The notes under the pieces were generated by a model. The model did not search any database, had not been told where the DNA came from, and worked only from the letters and a program-made list of their open reading frames with translations. From Shewanella pneumatophori (GTDB lineage Bacteria > Pseudomonadota > Gammaproteobacteria > Enterobacterales > Shewanellaceae), in contig NZ_JAKILB010000003.1 of assembly GCF_023283895.1 (NCBI RefSeq), positions 62,001-126,000 on the forward strand: a stretch of DNA of 64,000 bases. The letters run 5' to 3'. This document shows positions 36,663-45,492 of the stretch, piece after piece (the stretch's first letter is position 1; each line of letters opens with the position of its first letter). A program made the translations under genes and the position numbers.

Positions 36663-37100
36663 CTACACCTGTAGATTAAAGGTTACTGGGCCGTCATTTA
36701 ATAAAGAGACTTTCATATCTGCGGCAAACTGCCCAGTTTGGGTATTCACGCCTTTTGACTTACAAAAATCGACAAATGCGTTATACAGCTCGCGCGCTTG
36801 ATCTGGCGTGCCTGCGCCAGAAAAACTTGGGCGCAAACCGCGACTAGTGTCCGCTGCAAGAGTAAATTGCGATACCACTAATAGACTACCACCCGCCTGC
36901 TCAAGGTTAAGGTTCATCTTGCCATTTTCATCGGAAAAGACTCTATAGCTCATCACCTTAGTGGCTAGCTTCTGCATTTTTTCGATATCGTCGCCTTGCT
37001 CTACACCAAGCAGGACTAACAAGCCTTTGCCGATCTCGCCGATAGTCTCACCATCAACAACAACCTTTGCCTCACTCACACGCTGAATTAAGCCAATCAC
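36663..37100 (-). CDS. dtd: D-aminoacyl-tRNA deacylase
   Basis: Dtd hydrolyses D-amino acids wrongly attached to tRNA and glycine from tRNA-Ala. Length is the standard 145 residues. The conserved [12 protein letters not shown] motif and the C-terminal NDGPVTF (the Gly-cisPro-type region) are present. It starts with GTG at 37100. It sits next to the YiiD-type gene and near yihY, as in E. coli, where the order is yihY-dtd-yiiD. Confidence 0.96.
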   Translation of the reverse strand: MIGLIQRVSEAKVVVDGETIGEIGKGLLVLLGVEQGDDIEKMQKLATKVMSYRVFSDENGKMNLNLEQAGGSLLVVSQFTLAADTSRGLRPSFSGAGTPDQARELYNAFVDFCKSKGVNTQTGQFAADMKVSLLNDGPVTFNLQV

Positions 37101-37138
37101 GTACTCTTATCTCCGATAAAATATGTCATGCAAAGATG

Positions 37139-37170
37139 AAAAAAGCGAAGCTAAACGCTTCGCTTTTTAT
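37139..37170. terminator. Terminator downstream of the 37.2-kb lipoprotein gene
   Basis: AAAAAGCGAAGC and GCTTCGCTTTTT pair around a 5-nt loop. Its T run works on the minus strand for the lipoprotein gene, so dtd probably starts from its own promoter. Confidence 0.85.
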
Positions 37171-37193
37171 CGCTGCTTTTGCCTAATAGTAAA

Positions 37194-37763
37194 CTAAATA
37201 GACTGAATATTCTGCATTACTGGAATAGGCTTGATCACATCTTCAGCGCCTTCTGGTAACGACTTACCCACTTGGCGTAGACCTTCGTCTGTCCACAAAA
37301 TAAAGCGGCGGAGCTCTTCCATTGTAATGGTATCAACAAAGGTTGCTGCGCCTTGCACTTGGATCACTGCGCCATTGTCACGAATAACAAACTTGGCAAA
37401 GTTGAGCTTTTGATTAAGAGTGCCAATCATAAACAGCATCTCTTTGCTGCCAACATACTTAGGATGAATCGCATAAAAACGATTCATCATAATGCGGTCT
37501 ATACCGTCAGGATTGATACTAGGCTGGAGGATAAATTGATTGTTATCAAAGTTGACAGCAACGCCATTAGGGCCAGCTCTTGAGGCTAAATAGCTTTTAC
37601 TTAAAAGGGCCTCTAATAATTTACTTGTGGCATCTTCATTAGATAATCCACCTAGATCAACACTATCGGGTGCCAACGTAGCTGCTGCAGTCGTTTCAGT
37701 TTTATCAGTTGAAGCACAAGCACCTAGACTCATTATTAAGCCAGCAAGAATAAGTTTTTTCAT
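37194..37763 (-). CDS. Putative lipoprotein
   Basis: This 189-residue protein starts with a lipoprotein signal (MSLGACAS; lipidation at Cys16). The mature part has about 20 Thr/Ala/Asp-rich linker residues, then a folded domain with alternating strands (VAVNFDNNQF, FAKFVIRDNGAVIQVQGAATF). I do not recognise the family; a YbjN-like fold is possible but not shown. It lies between dtd and the aminopeptidase and is followed by its own terminator. Confidence 0.65.
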   Translation of the reverse strand: MKKLILAGLIMSLGACASTDKTETTAAATLAPDSVDLGGLSNEDATSKLLEALLSKSYLASRAGPNGVAVNFDNNQFILQPSINPDGIDRIMMNRFYAIHPKYVGSKEMLFMIGTLNQKLNFAKFVIRDNGAVIQVQGAATFVDTITMEELRRFILWTDEGLRQVGKSLPEGAEDVIKPIPVMQNIQSI

Positions 37764-37782
37764 AGAATCTATGTTTCCTTGT

Positions 37783-38718
37783 TTATTGTTTGGCCATTTC
37801 CCGTATGGCGTTTATTACTGCTTTTGCCATCTTAGCATCGGCTAAAGCATGATACCCACCTTTAATCTCAGTCATTGTTAGCAACTGATTTTGCCGCCCT
37901 TGCAAAAAACGATGCAACTCATCGGCAGGGCAAACCCAATCAAACTCACCTTGTAGTATGTGAGTTTTGCATTGAAATAATGGTAATTTCTGAGATAGCT
38001 TTTCAAATGCACCAAAGTAATTGTTAGCTACATAATAAAGCTCAATGCTTGCTAAAGACTGACTGAACAGGACATTTCCCCGATCCAGCATCTGGCTTGG
38101 GTAGGCAAGTGTCATCTCCCAGCTTTGCCAACGCATAGTAAAATCTCGCCTAACATCTACGCTCTGGTGCGTTAGCCCAGTGCGATAGTCTGTAAACAAT
38201 TCCGCTAAGCTAGCTTGAGGCTTAGAGCGTGCAACAAATTGTTGGTACTCTTGTTTAAAAACACTCGCTGCACCAGTTGTGCCATACAAGGCGGCAATGC
38301 CCTGTGGACTTGGAATAAACAAGCCCCAGAGCACTTGCGCTATCACCCGGCTAGGATAATAAGCTGCATAAATAAGGGCTAGCGTTGCACCAAATGAACC
38401 TCCGGCAAGCATCCAACGTGAAATATTGAGCCAATTTCTTACCGCCTCAATATCACTTAGCAAATGCTGCAATGTATTGTGCTGTAGCTCACCACGTGGG
38501 CGCGATCTACCTGCACCGCGCTGATCTAACAAAATAACCTGATATACAGATAGATCAAATAACGCTAAATCTTCAACAGCGCAGCCCGCGCCAGGGCCAC
38601 CATGTAAGTACAATATTGGTATGCCCTCTGGGTTTCCATATTGCGCTACATAAACTTGGTGCCCCTGCCCGACACTTAGCCAAATACGGCGAATGGCTTT
38701 GCGTTGATGATCTGGCAC
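37783..38718 (-). CDS. pip: Prolyl aminopeptidase-like alpha/beta hydrolase
   Basis: This 311-residue hydrolase should remove N-terminal proline from peptides. The oxyanion HGGPGAG, the LLDQRGAGRSRPRG segment and the nucleophile elbow GGSFGATLAL (Ser) match the proline iminopeptidase family, in which the elbow is usually GGSWG. Asp in GEFDWVCP and His in GYHALAD complete the triad. It starts with GTG 38718, overlapping the yihY stop by one base (TAGTG), so the two are translated together. Peptide specificity is assumed from the family. Confidence 0.85.
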   Translation of the reverse strand: MPDHQRKAIRRIWLSVGQGHQVYVAQYGNPEGIPILYLHGGPGAGCAVEDLALFDLSVYQVILLDQRGAGRSRPRGELQHNTLQHLLSDIEAVRNWLNISRWMLAGGSFGATLALIYAAYYPSRVIAQVLWGLFIPSPQGIAALYGTTGAASVFKQEYQQFVARSKPQASLAELFTDYRTGLTHQSVDVRRDFTMRWQSWEMTLAYPSQMLDRGNVLFSQSLASIELYYVANNYFGAFEKLSQKLPLFQCKTHILQGEFDWVCPADELHRFLQGRQNQLLTMTEIKGGYHALADAKMAKAVINAIREMAKQ

Positions 38719-39743
38719 TAGCCTTTGCCACCCTCGCTTGCTTCTGCTTTATGTGTATCCTCTATTTCAGCTTTTGCTTGCTCTACGACTTTGGCTTTGG
38801 CTTCGGCAGCAGATTCAGGGTTTTCAGCAGCTCGCGAGACTGCGTCTACTTCAATTTGGGCGTCATCAGCGGCTAAGCGTTTATCGCGCATTAACTGGCA
38901 CTCATGCAAATACTCAGGCAAGCCAGCAGTAATTTCTGCACCGACCAATACAATCACCCAAGACACATAAACCCAAACAAATAAGATTGGGATAGTGGCT
39001 AATGCACCATAAATCGCCTCATAGCTAGGAAACTGCGTCACATAAAAGGCAAAGCCTTTTTTGCCGAGCTCGAACAACATCGCAGCAACCAAAGCGCCAA
39101 GCAAAGCATGTAAGAACTTGACCTTTTTAATTGGCACAACCATGTAAAGCAGTAAGAAAGCGGCCACAGAAAACAGCATTGGCAGACGCTCAATCAATAA
39201 AGGCACTACACCTGACAGCTCGCTATCACTAAATAGCTTTAACGACACGAGATATGAAGTAGCAACTAAGCTTGCGCCGACTAATACAGGCCCTAGGGTT
39301 AGTACCATCCAGTACATAGAAAATGACACCGCTGCTTGGCGCTTTTCTTTAGTGCGCCAAATGCTATTGAGCGCTTTATCAATAGCTGAGATTAGCATTA
39401 ATGCAACCACCATTAATGCTGCTATACCCACGCTGGTGCCCTTGGAAGCATTAGCTACAAACTCATTAATGTAAATCTGTACCGTATCGCCTGCGGCAGG
39501 TAGAAAGTTGTCATATACAAAAGCTTCTAGCTTTTCGCGAATACCAGAAAACACCGGAAAAGCTGACAGCATAGAAAACATCACGGCAACAATAGGCACC
39601 AAAGACAACAAGGTCACGTATGCCAAATGCCCGGCCTTTATATTGACTTGATCCTCTTTAAAGCGGCTGAGTAGATGTAAGGCAAATGCCCAAATGCCCA
39701 ACAAAAAAGAACGAAGCTGATTTATCACCATGTTATTTTTCAC
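38718..39743 (-). CDS. YihY/BrkB family inner-membrane protein
   Basis: This 341-residue protein has about six membrane helices ([16 protein letters not shown], then [19 protein letters not shown]). It is highly similar to E. coli YihY in FGKKGFAxY-type and LAYVxLLSLVP regions. Older work called the family RNase BN, but that was a misassignment; the function is unknown. A charged Ala/Glu/Lys-rich tail of about 50 residues is cytoplasmic. GTG 39743 has AAGAG upstream; ATG 39731 is an alternative. It starts the yihY-pip-lipoprotein set. Confidence 0.9.
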   Translation of the reverse strand: MKNNMVINQLRSFLLGIWAFALHLLSRFKEDQVNIKAGHLAYVTLLSLVPIVAVMFSMLSAFPVFSGIREKLEAFVYDNFLPAAGDTVQIYINEFVANASKGTSVGIAALMVVALMLISAIDKALNSIWRTKEKRQAAVSFSMYWMVLTLGPVLVGASLVATSYLVSLKLFSDSELSGVVPLLIERLPMLFSVAAFLLLYMVVPIKKVKFLHALLGALVAAMLFELGKKGFAFYVTQFPSYEAIYGALATIPILFVWVYVSWVIVLVGAEITAGLPEYLHECQLMRDKRLAADDAQIEVDAVSRAAENPESAAEAKAKVVEQAKAEIEDTHKAEASEGGKG

Positions 39744-39840
39744 TTGTTACTCTTGATTCTGTTAAAGTTAGTCTTATAAATGCCTATCTTGGTACAATAA
39801 AGCTTATAACCTTCTATTTACAAGCATAAGGATTGAATTG

Positions 39841-40059
39841 ATGTCACAACAAGGATCTGCCGGCAATGTTATTGCTGCTATTGCGAGCTTTTTCTTTCCA
39901 GGCCTTGGACAATTAGTTCAAGGGCGTATTCTAGCCGCACTCATTTTCTGTATTATTGCTGTGGTTGGTTACGCACTCTGGTGGCTAATCGTTCCAGCAA
40001 TTATTGGCGGTATTGCCCACCTATGGAGCATTATCGACGCAGCTAAGTATCGCTCATAG
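39841..40059 (+). CDS. Small membrane protein (TM2/YqaE-like)
   Basis: This 72-residue protein has two hydrophobic helices joined by QLVQGRILA. It ends in a short polar tail (AAKYRS). Similar small proteins are common in Shewanella and close in style to TM2-domain proteins. ATG 39841 is used with AAGGAT upstream. It is divergent from yihY and 30 bp before a DUF2959 lipoprotein gene, with which it may be co-transcribed. The function is unknown. Confidence 0.72.
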   Translation: MSQQGSAGNVIAAIASFFFPGLGQLVQGRILAALIFCIIAVVGYALWWLIVPAIIGGIAHLWSIIDAAKYRS

Positions 40060-40089
40060 TAGCTCACTAATTTTCAGGGATAAAAGAAG

Positions 40090-40737
40090 ATGAAGAAATT
40101 GATCACCACCGCAGTATTAGGCACCAGCTTACTACTTGGCGGCTGTCAAAGCGCCTATTACGGTGCAATGGAAAAAGTGGGTTATCACAAGCGCGATATC
40201 ATGGTTGATCGCGTTGAAGATGCCAAAGAGTCACAAGAAGATGCTCAAGAGCAATTTAGCTCTGCGCTAGAAGAAATGCAGGCGCTGCTCAACCATGACG
40301 GCGGTGATCTAGAAAGCGCTTACAACAAAGCCAAAGATGAGTACGAGTCTGCCCAAGATGCTGCTGACGATGTTACTAATCGCATTGATAAAGTTGAAGA
40401 TGTTGCCGAGGCACTATTTGACGAATGGCAAACTGAAATTGGCGAGATCAGCAAAGCCAGTCTACGTCGCAACAGCGAGTCAAAACTAAAAGAGACTCGT
40501 CGTTCATACTCTCAGTTAGTTAAAAGTATGCGCCGCGCAGAAAGTAAGATGGAGCCAGTGCTAACAGCAATGAAAGATAATATGCTGTATTTAAAGCATA
40601 ACCTTAATGCTCAAGCCATTGGCGCAATTAAAGGTGAGTTCGCTAGCTTGCAGACGGACATTTCAGGTCTGATTAAAGAGATGAACAAATCTATTGATGA
40701 ATCAAATAAGTTTATTGCTTCATTAGAGGGCAAATAA
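40090..40737 (+). CDS. DUF2959 lipoprotein
   Basis: This 215-residue lipoprotein has the lipobox LLLGGC (Cys19) and a long helical body with heptad-like stretches rich in Glu, Lys and Ala (VEDAKESQEDAQEQF, KAKDEYESAQDAADDV). Acidic coiled coils and the motif YGAMEKVGYHKRDIMVDRVE are typical of DUF2959. It may act as an envelope spacer or scaffold; no enzyme motif is visible. A hairpin at 40753-40782 follows. Confidence 0.85.
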   Translation: MKKLITTAVLGTSLLLGGCQSAYYGAMEKVGYHKRDIMVDRVEDAKESQEDAQEQFSSALEEMQALLNHDGGDLESAYNKAKDEYESAQDAADDVTNRIDKVEDVAEALFDEWQTEIGEISKASLRRNSESKLKETRRSYSQLVKSMRRAESKMEPVLTAMKDNMLYLKHNLNAQAIGAIKGEFASLQTDISGLIKEMNKSIDESNKFIASLEGK

Positions 40738-40752
40738 GCCCTCACTAAAGTG

Positions 40753-40782
40753 TGGTTCCTAGGTCATCTAACTTAGGAACCA
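40753..40782 (+). terminator. Hairpin after the DUF2959 gene
   Basis: TGGTTCCTA pairs with TAGGAACCA around a 12-nt loop. No T run follows, so it is a weak terminator at best. Confidence 0.5.
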
Positions 40783-40919
40783 AACTTGTGAACTAGCGCT
40801 CTATTTTCTCCATCACAATGTCAATTTTCTGATCTCCTGCACAGCCTCAACAGCATTTAAGAACTTCTGCTTAAAAAAGGTTTCACAATAGTATCAATCG
40901 ACTACCAACAGATACTGTT

Positions 40920-42134
40920 ATGAGCTTTATAGAATCGTTAACCCTCGCTCTCGCGCTAACATACAGCGTAAGCCTGATCTATTGGAGCGGCAAAAAGTGG
41001 GGGGCCTTAGTCTCGGGAGGGCTGGTCTCTGCGGCCATAATATCCAGCCTCTATTGGCCACTCATTGTTGCATTAGCTATTGCAGCAATCGGCGCAGGCT
41101 TAGCCGCTAAGTTCAAACCTGAACTGATTCAAGGTGAGAGCCGAGCCAACAATATGCGTGAAGGCGTACAGCATTTACTTGCTTTGTCGATGCTTATCGT
41201 TGGTGTGCAGTTTGCGGTCAACACCGCCTTACTAAAGTCGGGGATCACTCCTTGGTTAATGCGTCCCGATGTCGGCGATGCCTTTTTACCTATTGCTGGC
41301 GGCATTGAATTAAAGGCAATCATTAACTTAGGCATATGGGATAAAAACCATCCTGCGGCTGCTGTAATGCTCACAGTTGTACTACTAACTGGTTTACTGT
41401 GTAAACGCGCCTTCTGTGGTTGGGCTTGTCCACTGGGATTAGCTGGAGAGTACCTCTATAAACTTCGTACACGCTTTATTAAGCAAGAATTACTGCCACC
41501 AGCATGGATAGACTGGCCGCTGCGTATGCTCAAATACTTGCTATTGCTGGCCTTGCTATACATTGTCATCGGTATGCCGACCATGAGTATTCCCGGCTAT
41601 TTAAACAGTAATTATCATAAAATTGCTGACCTAAAAATGGCACTGTTTTTCATTACTCCAGGTTTAGTCACGCTAGTTTGCTTTGGTATTATTCTCAGCC
41701 TAGCGGCATGGCGTAGACAGGGCTTTTGTCGCTACATCTGTCCTTATGGCGCACTACTGGGAATACTCAGTTTTTTAAGCCCGCTAAAAATACGACGTAA
41801 TACCGAGCACTGTTTAATTGATGCTAAAGGTATGAACTGCGATAAGTGCAGCCGCTCTTGCCCAGCCAATATTTCAGTGCACAAGCAAATCAATATCCGC
41901 TCAGATGAATGCCAAGCCTGTATGCGCTGTGTATCGGCTTGTCCTAAGAAAGAGGCACTGAGTTTTAGTACTCGCAACGGTTGGAAACTCTCTGCTCGTG
42001 GACTAACCATTATGCTACTAACTATCATGTTCTTATTGCCATTAGTCGCTTACTTAGGAGGCTTCTGGCATAGCGAAACGCCCGTTGAAGCAAGAATGTA
42101 CCTGATCCAGCATTTAGATAAGATAGGCCACTAA
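40920..42134 (+). CDS. Membrane polyferredoxin, NapH/NosR-type 4Fe-4S protein
   Basis: This 404-residue inner-membrane protein has about seven helices and iron-sulfur motifs. Two CxxxCP motifs (CGWACPLG near residue 168, CRYICPYG near 275) are the mark of NapH/NosR/CcoG-type proteins, and a 2[4Fe-4S] ferredoxin segment follows (CDKCSRSC, CQACMRCVSACP). Such proteins pass electrons from quinol or periplasmic donors to reductases or help maturation. No respiratory reductase gene is nearby, so the partner is unknown. It is a single gene. Confidence 0.88.
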   Translation: MSFIESLTLALALTYSVSLIYWSGKKWGALVSGGLVSAAIISSLYWPLIVALAIAAIGAGLAAKFKPELIQGESRANNMREGVQHLLALSMLIVGVQFAVNTALLKSGITPWLMRPDVGDAFLPIAGGIELKAIINLGIWDKNHPAAAVMLTVVLLTGLLCKRAFCGWACPLGLAGEYLYKLRTRFIKQELLPPAWIDWPLRMLKYLLLLALLYIVIGMPTMSIPGYLNSNYHKIADLKMALFFITPGLVTLVCFGIILSLAAWRRQGFCRYICPYGALLGILSFLSPLKIRRNTEHCLIDAKGMNCDKCSRSCPANISVHKQINIRSDECQACMRCVSACPKKEALSFSTRNGWKLSARGLTIMLLTIMFLLPLVAYLGGFWHSETPVEARMYLIQHLDKIGH

Positions 42135-42138
42135 GCAA

Positions 42139-42174
42139 AACGCCAGCCGTATTCATATGAACACGGCTGGCGTT
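42139..42174. terminator. Hairpin between the convergent polyferredoxin and pdxY genes
   Basis: AACGCCAGCCGT pairs with ACGGCTGGCGTT. The left flank gives a short T run on the minus strand, so it likely ends pdxY; on the plus strand no T run follows. Confidence 0.65.
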
Positions 42175-42228
42175 AGAAACTCTATGCAGTTATCAATCTA
42201 AAGCTAAATAAACCCTGCTCTACTCAGC

Positions 42229-43098
42229 TTAGATAGCAGCAACTGGCTTAGCATGCTCTTTAATCACAGGTGCTGCAATTGCATCTTGCGCACGAATAAG
42301 CTGTAGCTCATAAGCGCCTTGCTTAAAGGTTTCTAGCAATACTGCATCAACTGAGGCATTGGTACGCTCAAAGGCCTCTACAGGACTATAACCTGCTTGT
42401 AGGTTCGCTAACATCAAGCCGCTGATCAAATCCCCAACACCCACTGGTTGCTTTTCAAATTCATATAATGGACGCGAGATTAAATAGCTGCCATCTTGAG
42501 TGACGAGCAACATCTCAAACTGCTCTTTGCTGGTTGCCGCTTTTGCAAGGTGCTTAACCACAACCATCTGCAGCCCTTGTGCTAACAAACTCTGACAAGC
42601 CTTAATCACTTCATCTAGGTTATGTAGTTCAGTGTCTGTTAGGGTTTCTAACTCTAATAGATTTGGTGCAATAATGTCTGCTACCGCTAAAGCTTGAGTC
42701 TTTAAAAATTCCTGCACACCCGGTGAAACAATACAGCCCTTTTCAGGATGGCCCATAACAGGATCACAAAAGTAGATAGCATTAGGATTAAGCGCTTTCA
42801 TTTTTTGCACTGCAGCAGCAATTTCAGCGCCTTGCTCTGCACTGCCTAAATAACCACTCAATAATGCATCACAGTGTTGCAACTCACCGATATTATCCAA
42901 GCCTTGCACCAACTCAGTGATTTGACCTGCCGGCATGATCATTCCAGCCCAACCTTGTGCATACTGGGTATGGTTTGAGAACTGCACAGTATTAATAGGC
43001 CAAACTTCCATTCCTAGACGACGCATTGGAAATACAGCGCTACTGTTACCAGCACAGCCAAATACCACGTGGGATTGAATGGATAAAATCCGCTTCAT
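42229..43098 (-). CDS. pdxY: Pyridoxal kinase PdxY
   Basis: PdxY phosphorylates pyridoxal (vitamin B6 salvage) to pyridoxal 5'-phosphate. The N-terminus [20 protein letters not shown], the [12 protein letters not shown] segment and the [11 protein letters not shown] anion-hole region with the catalytic Asp are present. Its 289 residues match E. coli PdxY (287). It is a single gene. Confidence 0.95.
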   Translation of the reverse strand: MKRILSIQSHVVFGCAGNSSAVFPMRRLGMEVWPINTVQFSNHTQYAQGWAGMIMPAGQITELVQGLDNIGELQHCDALLSGYLGSAEQGAEIAAAVQKMKALNPNAIYFCDPVMGHPEKGCIVSPGVQEFLKTQALAVADIIAPNLLELETLTDTELHNLDEVIKACQSLLAQGLQMVVVKHLAKAATSKEQFEMLLVTQDGSYLISRPLYEFEKQPVGVGDLISGLMLANLQAGYSPVEAFERTNASVDAVLLETFKQGAYELQLIRAQDAIAAPVIKEHAKPVAAI

Positions 43099-43319
43099 TG
43101 GTCACTACCTTTAATGTTATTAGCGATATTAATTGAGGGCACTCTATTGTCGTTTAATGACGACTAGCAGAGATTTTTAACGATTATACCAATTCGCCTA
43201 TATTAGTAATCTCAAACTTAATCAAGCTGTGAGCTATTGCACTAGGATTTGCATTCTGGATAGCCAATCACCAGCATATAGTGCCTCCTTACACACCATA
43301 TACGCTAGCTTAAAGTATT

Positions 43320-43350
43320 AAAAAGCCCTTAACGATTAATTAAGGGCTTA
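43320..43350 (-). terminator. Terminator of the dsbI-like operon
   Basis: AAGCCCTTAA pairs with TTAAGGGCTT around a 7-nt loop, followed on the minus strand by a T run. It ends the operon whose last gene stops at 43388. Confidence 0.85.
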
Positions 43351-43387
43351 GTATTATCAAAGCAATTTATTAGATCGCTTTAAATGA

Positions 43388-44842
43388 TTAGTGCTGAACT
43401 TGGTAGAAGTTAACGCGGTTGTTAGCTTCAGTCGCATCCAGTACTGCAAATTCACCATTCACTACGGTCAGTGCTTGTGGGTTATTTAGCCCTGTCATAT
43501 CACTCGCTGTAACAACGGTATTTGAAGCTAAATCCATGGTTAACATTTGCTGACCTGAATGGCTCAGTAAATAAGCTTTATCATTTGCAACGCTAATACC
43601 GGTTACATTTGGGTAAGCCTTAGCGTCAATGCTAATAATCGCTTCACTGTTTAGCTCATAATCTTTACCGCTTAAACGTGACACCACAAAGTTATTACGC
43701 TTCAGATCGGGCAAAGCCACCATTAAGTACTCTTGAGTGTTCGCGTCCCAACCCACGTTAGCAACGTAATTGTACTTAGCTCGCACTGTCGCAAAACGGC
43801 TGCGCTTCAATTCACGCACGCCATCTGTACCTTCGATAAAGCGGCCATATGTATCGCCAAACTTGACGCTTGGATCGTACTCGACTCGCACAAAACTCTT
43901 ATGATCTGCTGTAACTAATACAGAGGTTTCACCATCAAAAGTCACACCGGCAAGGTTAGATATTTCAGCAGAGAAAGCCGCATCAATCTGCACTTTAGCC
44001 AAAACAGTGGTTAGCGTGTCATCCAAGAAGTAAACCCAATTATTGCTAGTTACGACAACGTATAACTTGCTTTGAGGGTTATAGCTCATGCCCGTAGCTA
44101 AACCGAATATATCACTTGGCAGTTCAACACTTTTAAGCATTGGTAGCGTATTACTTGTGGCAACTTTAGTGGCATCATTTTGCGTCATAGCTGCAAAGTC
44201 AGGCTTCTCGATCGAGTAAGCACCACGCGCAGAGAGCTTAGAAAACTCGGGCCAGTTAGCCGTTGACCAAATCGTTTTCTCTGAATCGAATGTCATACGC
44301 ACAGGGTCGCTTTGACCTATATAAGGGAATGGTCCGGTTTGCGTAAAGGCTTGTACTATGTTGAAGCCAATGATGACTAAGAACACATTTACAGTGATCT
44401 TATTCAGTAGGCTCCATTCACTGCTATCACTCTTCTCTACTAGCTTATCGCCCTGTAGCAGCATTAATACGCCAGCAAACAATAAAATAATCGCAAAGAC
44501 CACAATCACCCACACATAAGTGTGTACGCCAAAAATAGCCGGACCAAAGCCTTGGCCAATATCACGCAGAATATGTGCGGAGCTATGGCGGTAACCTGCC
44601 CATAAGCCGTATACGGCGGTGATAATCAGTGCACCGATATACTTTGGCTTCAAGCCGTAACGCATGATAAAAATAGCGATCAGCGATACCAGCACCATAG
44701 CCGTGCGCTCTTGCCAGCAAAGAATGCAAGGAGTATCACCCATAGCAAAACCTAAGATGATACAAGCAATACCGACCGGCAGCGCAATTAGCGCCAAGGC
44801 CGCTAATGATATAATTCTGTTTACTGTTAATTCATTCATCAT
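43388..44842 (-). CDS. DsbB-like membrane protein fused to a beta-propeller (DsbI-type)
   Basis: This 484-residue inner-membrane protein has four or five helices in its first 150 residues, with CILC at 39-42 in the place of the quinone-linked Cys pair of DsbB. The second, periplasmic Cys pair of DsbB is absent. The last 300 residues are a predicted periplasmic domain with repeated propeller-like strands (GMSYNPQSKLYVVVT, LAGVTFDGETSVLVT, VGWDANTQEYLMVA). The layout resembles the DsbI protein of Campylobacter, which also has a C-terminal propeller. A small membrane protein gene lies directly upstream. It probably works in disulfide exchange, but the missing pair makes the chemistry unclear. 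Confidence 0.8.
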   Translation of the reverse strand: MMNELTVNRIISLAALALIALPVGIACIILGFAMGDTPCILCWQERTAMVLVSLIAIFIMRYGLKPKYIGALIITAVYGLWAGYRHSSAHILRDIGQGFGPAIFGVHTYVWVIVVFAIILLFAGVLMLLQGDKLVEKSDSSEWSLLNKITVNVFLVIIGFNIVQAFTQTGPFPYIGQSDPVRMTFDSEKTIWSTANWPEFSKLSARGAYSIEKPDFAAMTQNDATKVATSNTLPMLKSVELPSDIFGLATGMSYNPQSKLYVVVTSNNWVYFLDDTLTTVLAKVQIDAAFSAEISNLAGVTFDGETSVLVTADHKSFVRVEYDPSVKFGDTYGRFIEGTDGVRELKRSRFATVRAKYNYVANVGWDANTQEYLMVALPDLKRNNFVVSRLSGKDYELNSEAIISIDAKAYPNVTGISVANDKAYLLSHSGQQMLTMDLASNTVVTASDMTGLNNPQALTVVNGEFAVLDATEANNRVNFYQVQH

Positions 44843-44849
44843 AGTGTTC

Positions 44850-45017
44850 TCACAGGTTACCGGCAGGCACTAACATGCCCCAAGTAGCAATCAACCAAAT
44901 CCCCATACTCATTAAAATGCTCAGAGCTAAAAAAATATGCGCCAGTTTCTGTTTATGAGGTTTGAAAGCCACCAAGAAACAAGCAATAAAAATGAGGCAA
45001 AAAAGTAGAAATTCCAC
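44850..45017 (-). CDS. Small membrane protein upstream of the DsbI-like gene (Dba-like)
   Basis: A 55-residue protein starting at GTG 45017, with GGAG six bases upstream, that has two hydrophobic helices. The stop lies seven bases before the DsbI-like start, so the two are in one operon. In Campylobacter jejuni a protein of similar size, Dba, is encoded directly upstream of dsbI and needed with it. The likeness here is in position, size and topology; I cannot show sequence homology. A longer start at 45053 would give 67 residues but has no ribosome site. Confidence 0.65.
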   Translation of the reverse strand: MEFLLFCLIFIACFLVAFKPHKQKLAHIFLALSILMSMGIWLIATWGMLVPAGNL

Positions 45018-45492
45018 AACTTTCTCCAATAGAGTCCATCTGAACTCATTCAAAAAATGCGCTTAGCAAGCCAGATAGTGGCTCAAAAATGTCTGCATTA
45101 TTCGCAGCAATGCTTTGTAAATTTGCAATGCAAGTTACTCAAGCAGTGACTAAATTACGGCAAATCTAAATTTAAAAATGTGCCACAACCGTCATACCTC
45201 CAAATGAGTATTAGTGTATTCTGATTTTTGCTAAGCGGGTTCATTTATTACTAAATTAGTGACAGCTAGCGCTTGAGCGGAATTGATAGGTAAGCGGAGC
45301 TTCACACTCTAGAACACGCTGTGATCTAAGACTTAAAGCATTGATTAATGAGGGTTCTCCCCCAACTAGGGAGAAAAAGTGAGCCTTGCCACTGAAGAGA
45401 TAAATGACAAGTAACAAAAAAGCCCCCAACATTTGCATGTTAAGGGCTTTTAAATACTTAACCTGATTACAGGTTGAAGCTAAACGCGGTCA
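45018..45492. other. Intergenic region between the Dba-like gene and typA
   Basis: This stretch holds the typA terminator at its right end and should hold the promoter of the Dba-DsbI operon at its left end. A 60-codon open frame on the minus strand starts inside the terminator and is not accepted as a gene. Nothing else stands out. Confidence 0.6.
45416..45451 (-). terminator. Terminator of typA
   Basis: AAAAGCCC and GGGCTTTT flank an inner CAACAT / ATGTT(A) stem. The A-rich left flank gives a T run on the minus strand, right after the typA stop. Confidence 0.9.

Noticed and set aside
45256..45438. Possible 60-residue protein on the minus strand beside typA
   Set aside because: Its start codon lies inside the typA terminator stem, no ribosome site is seen and the product resembles nothing.
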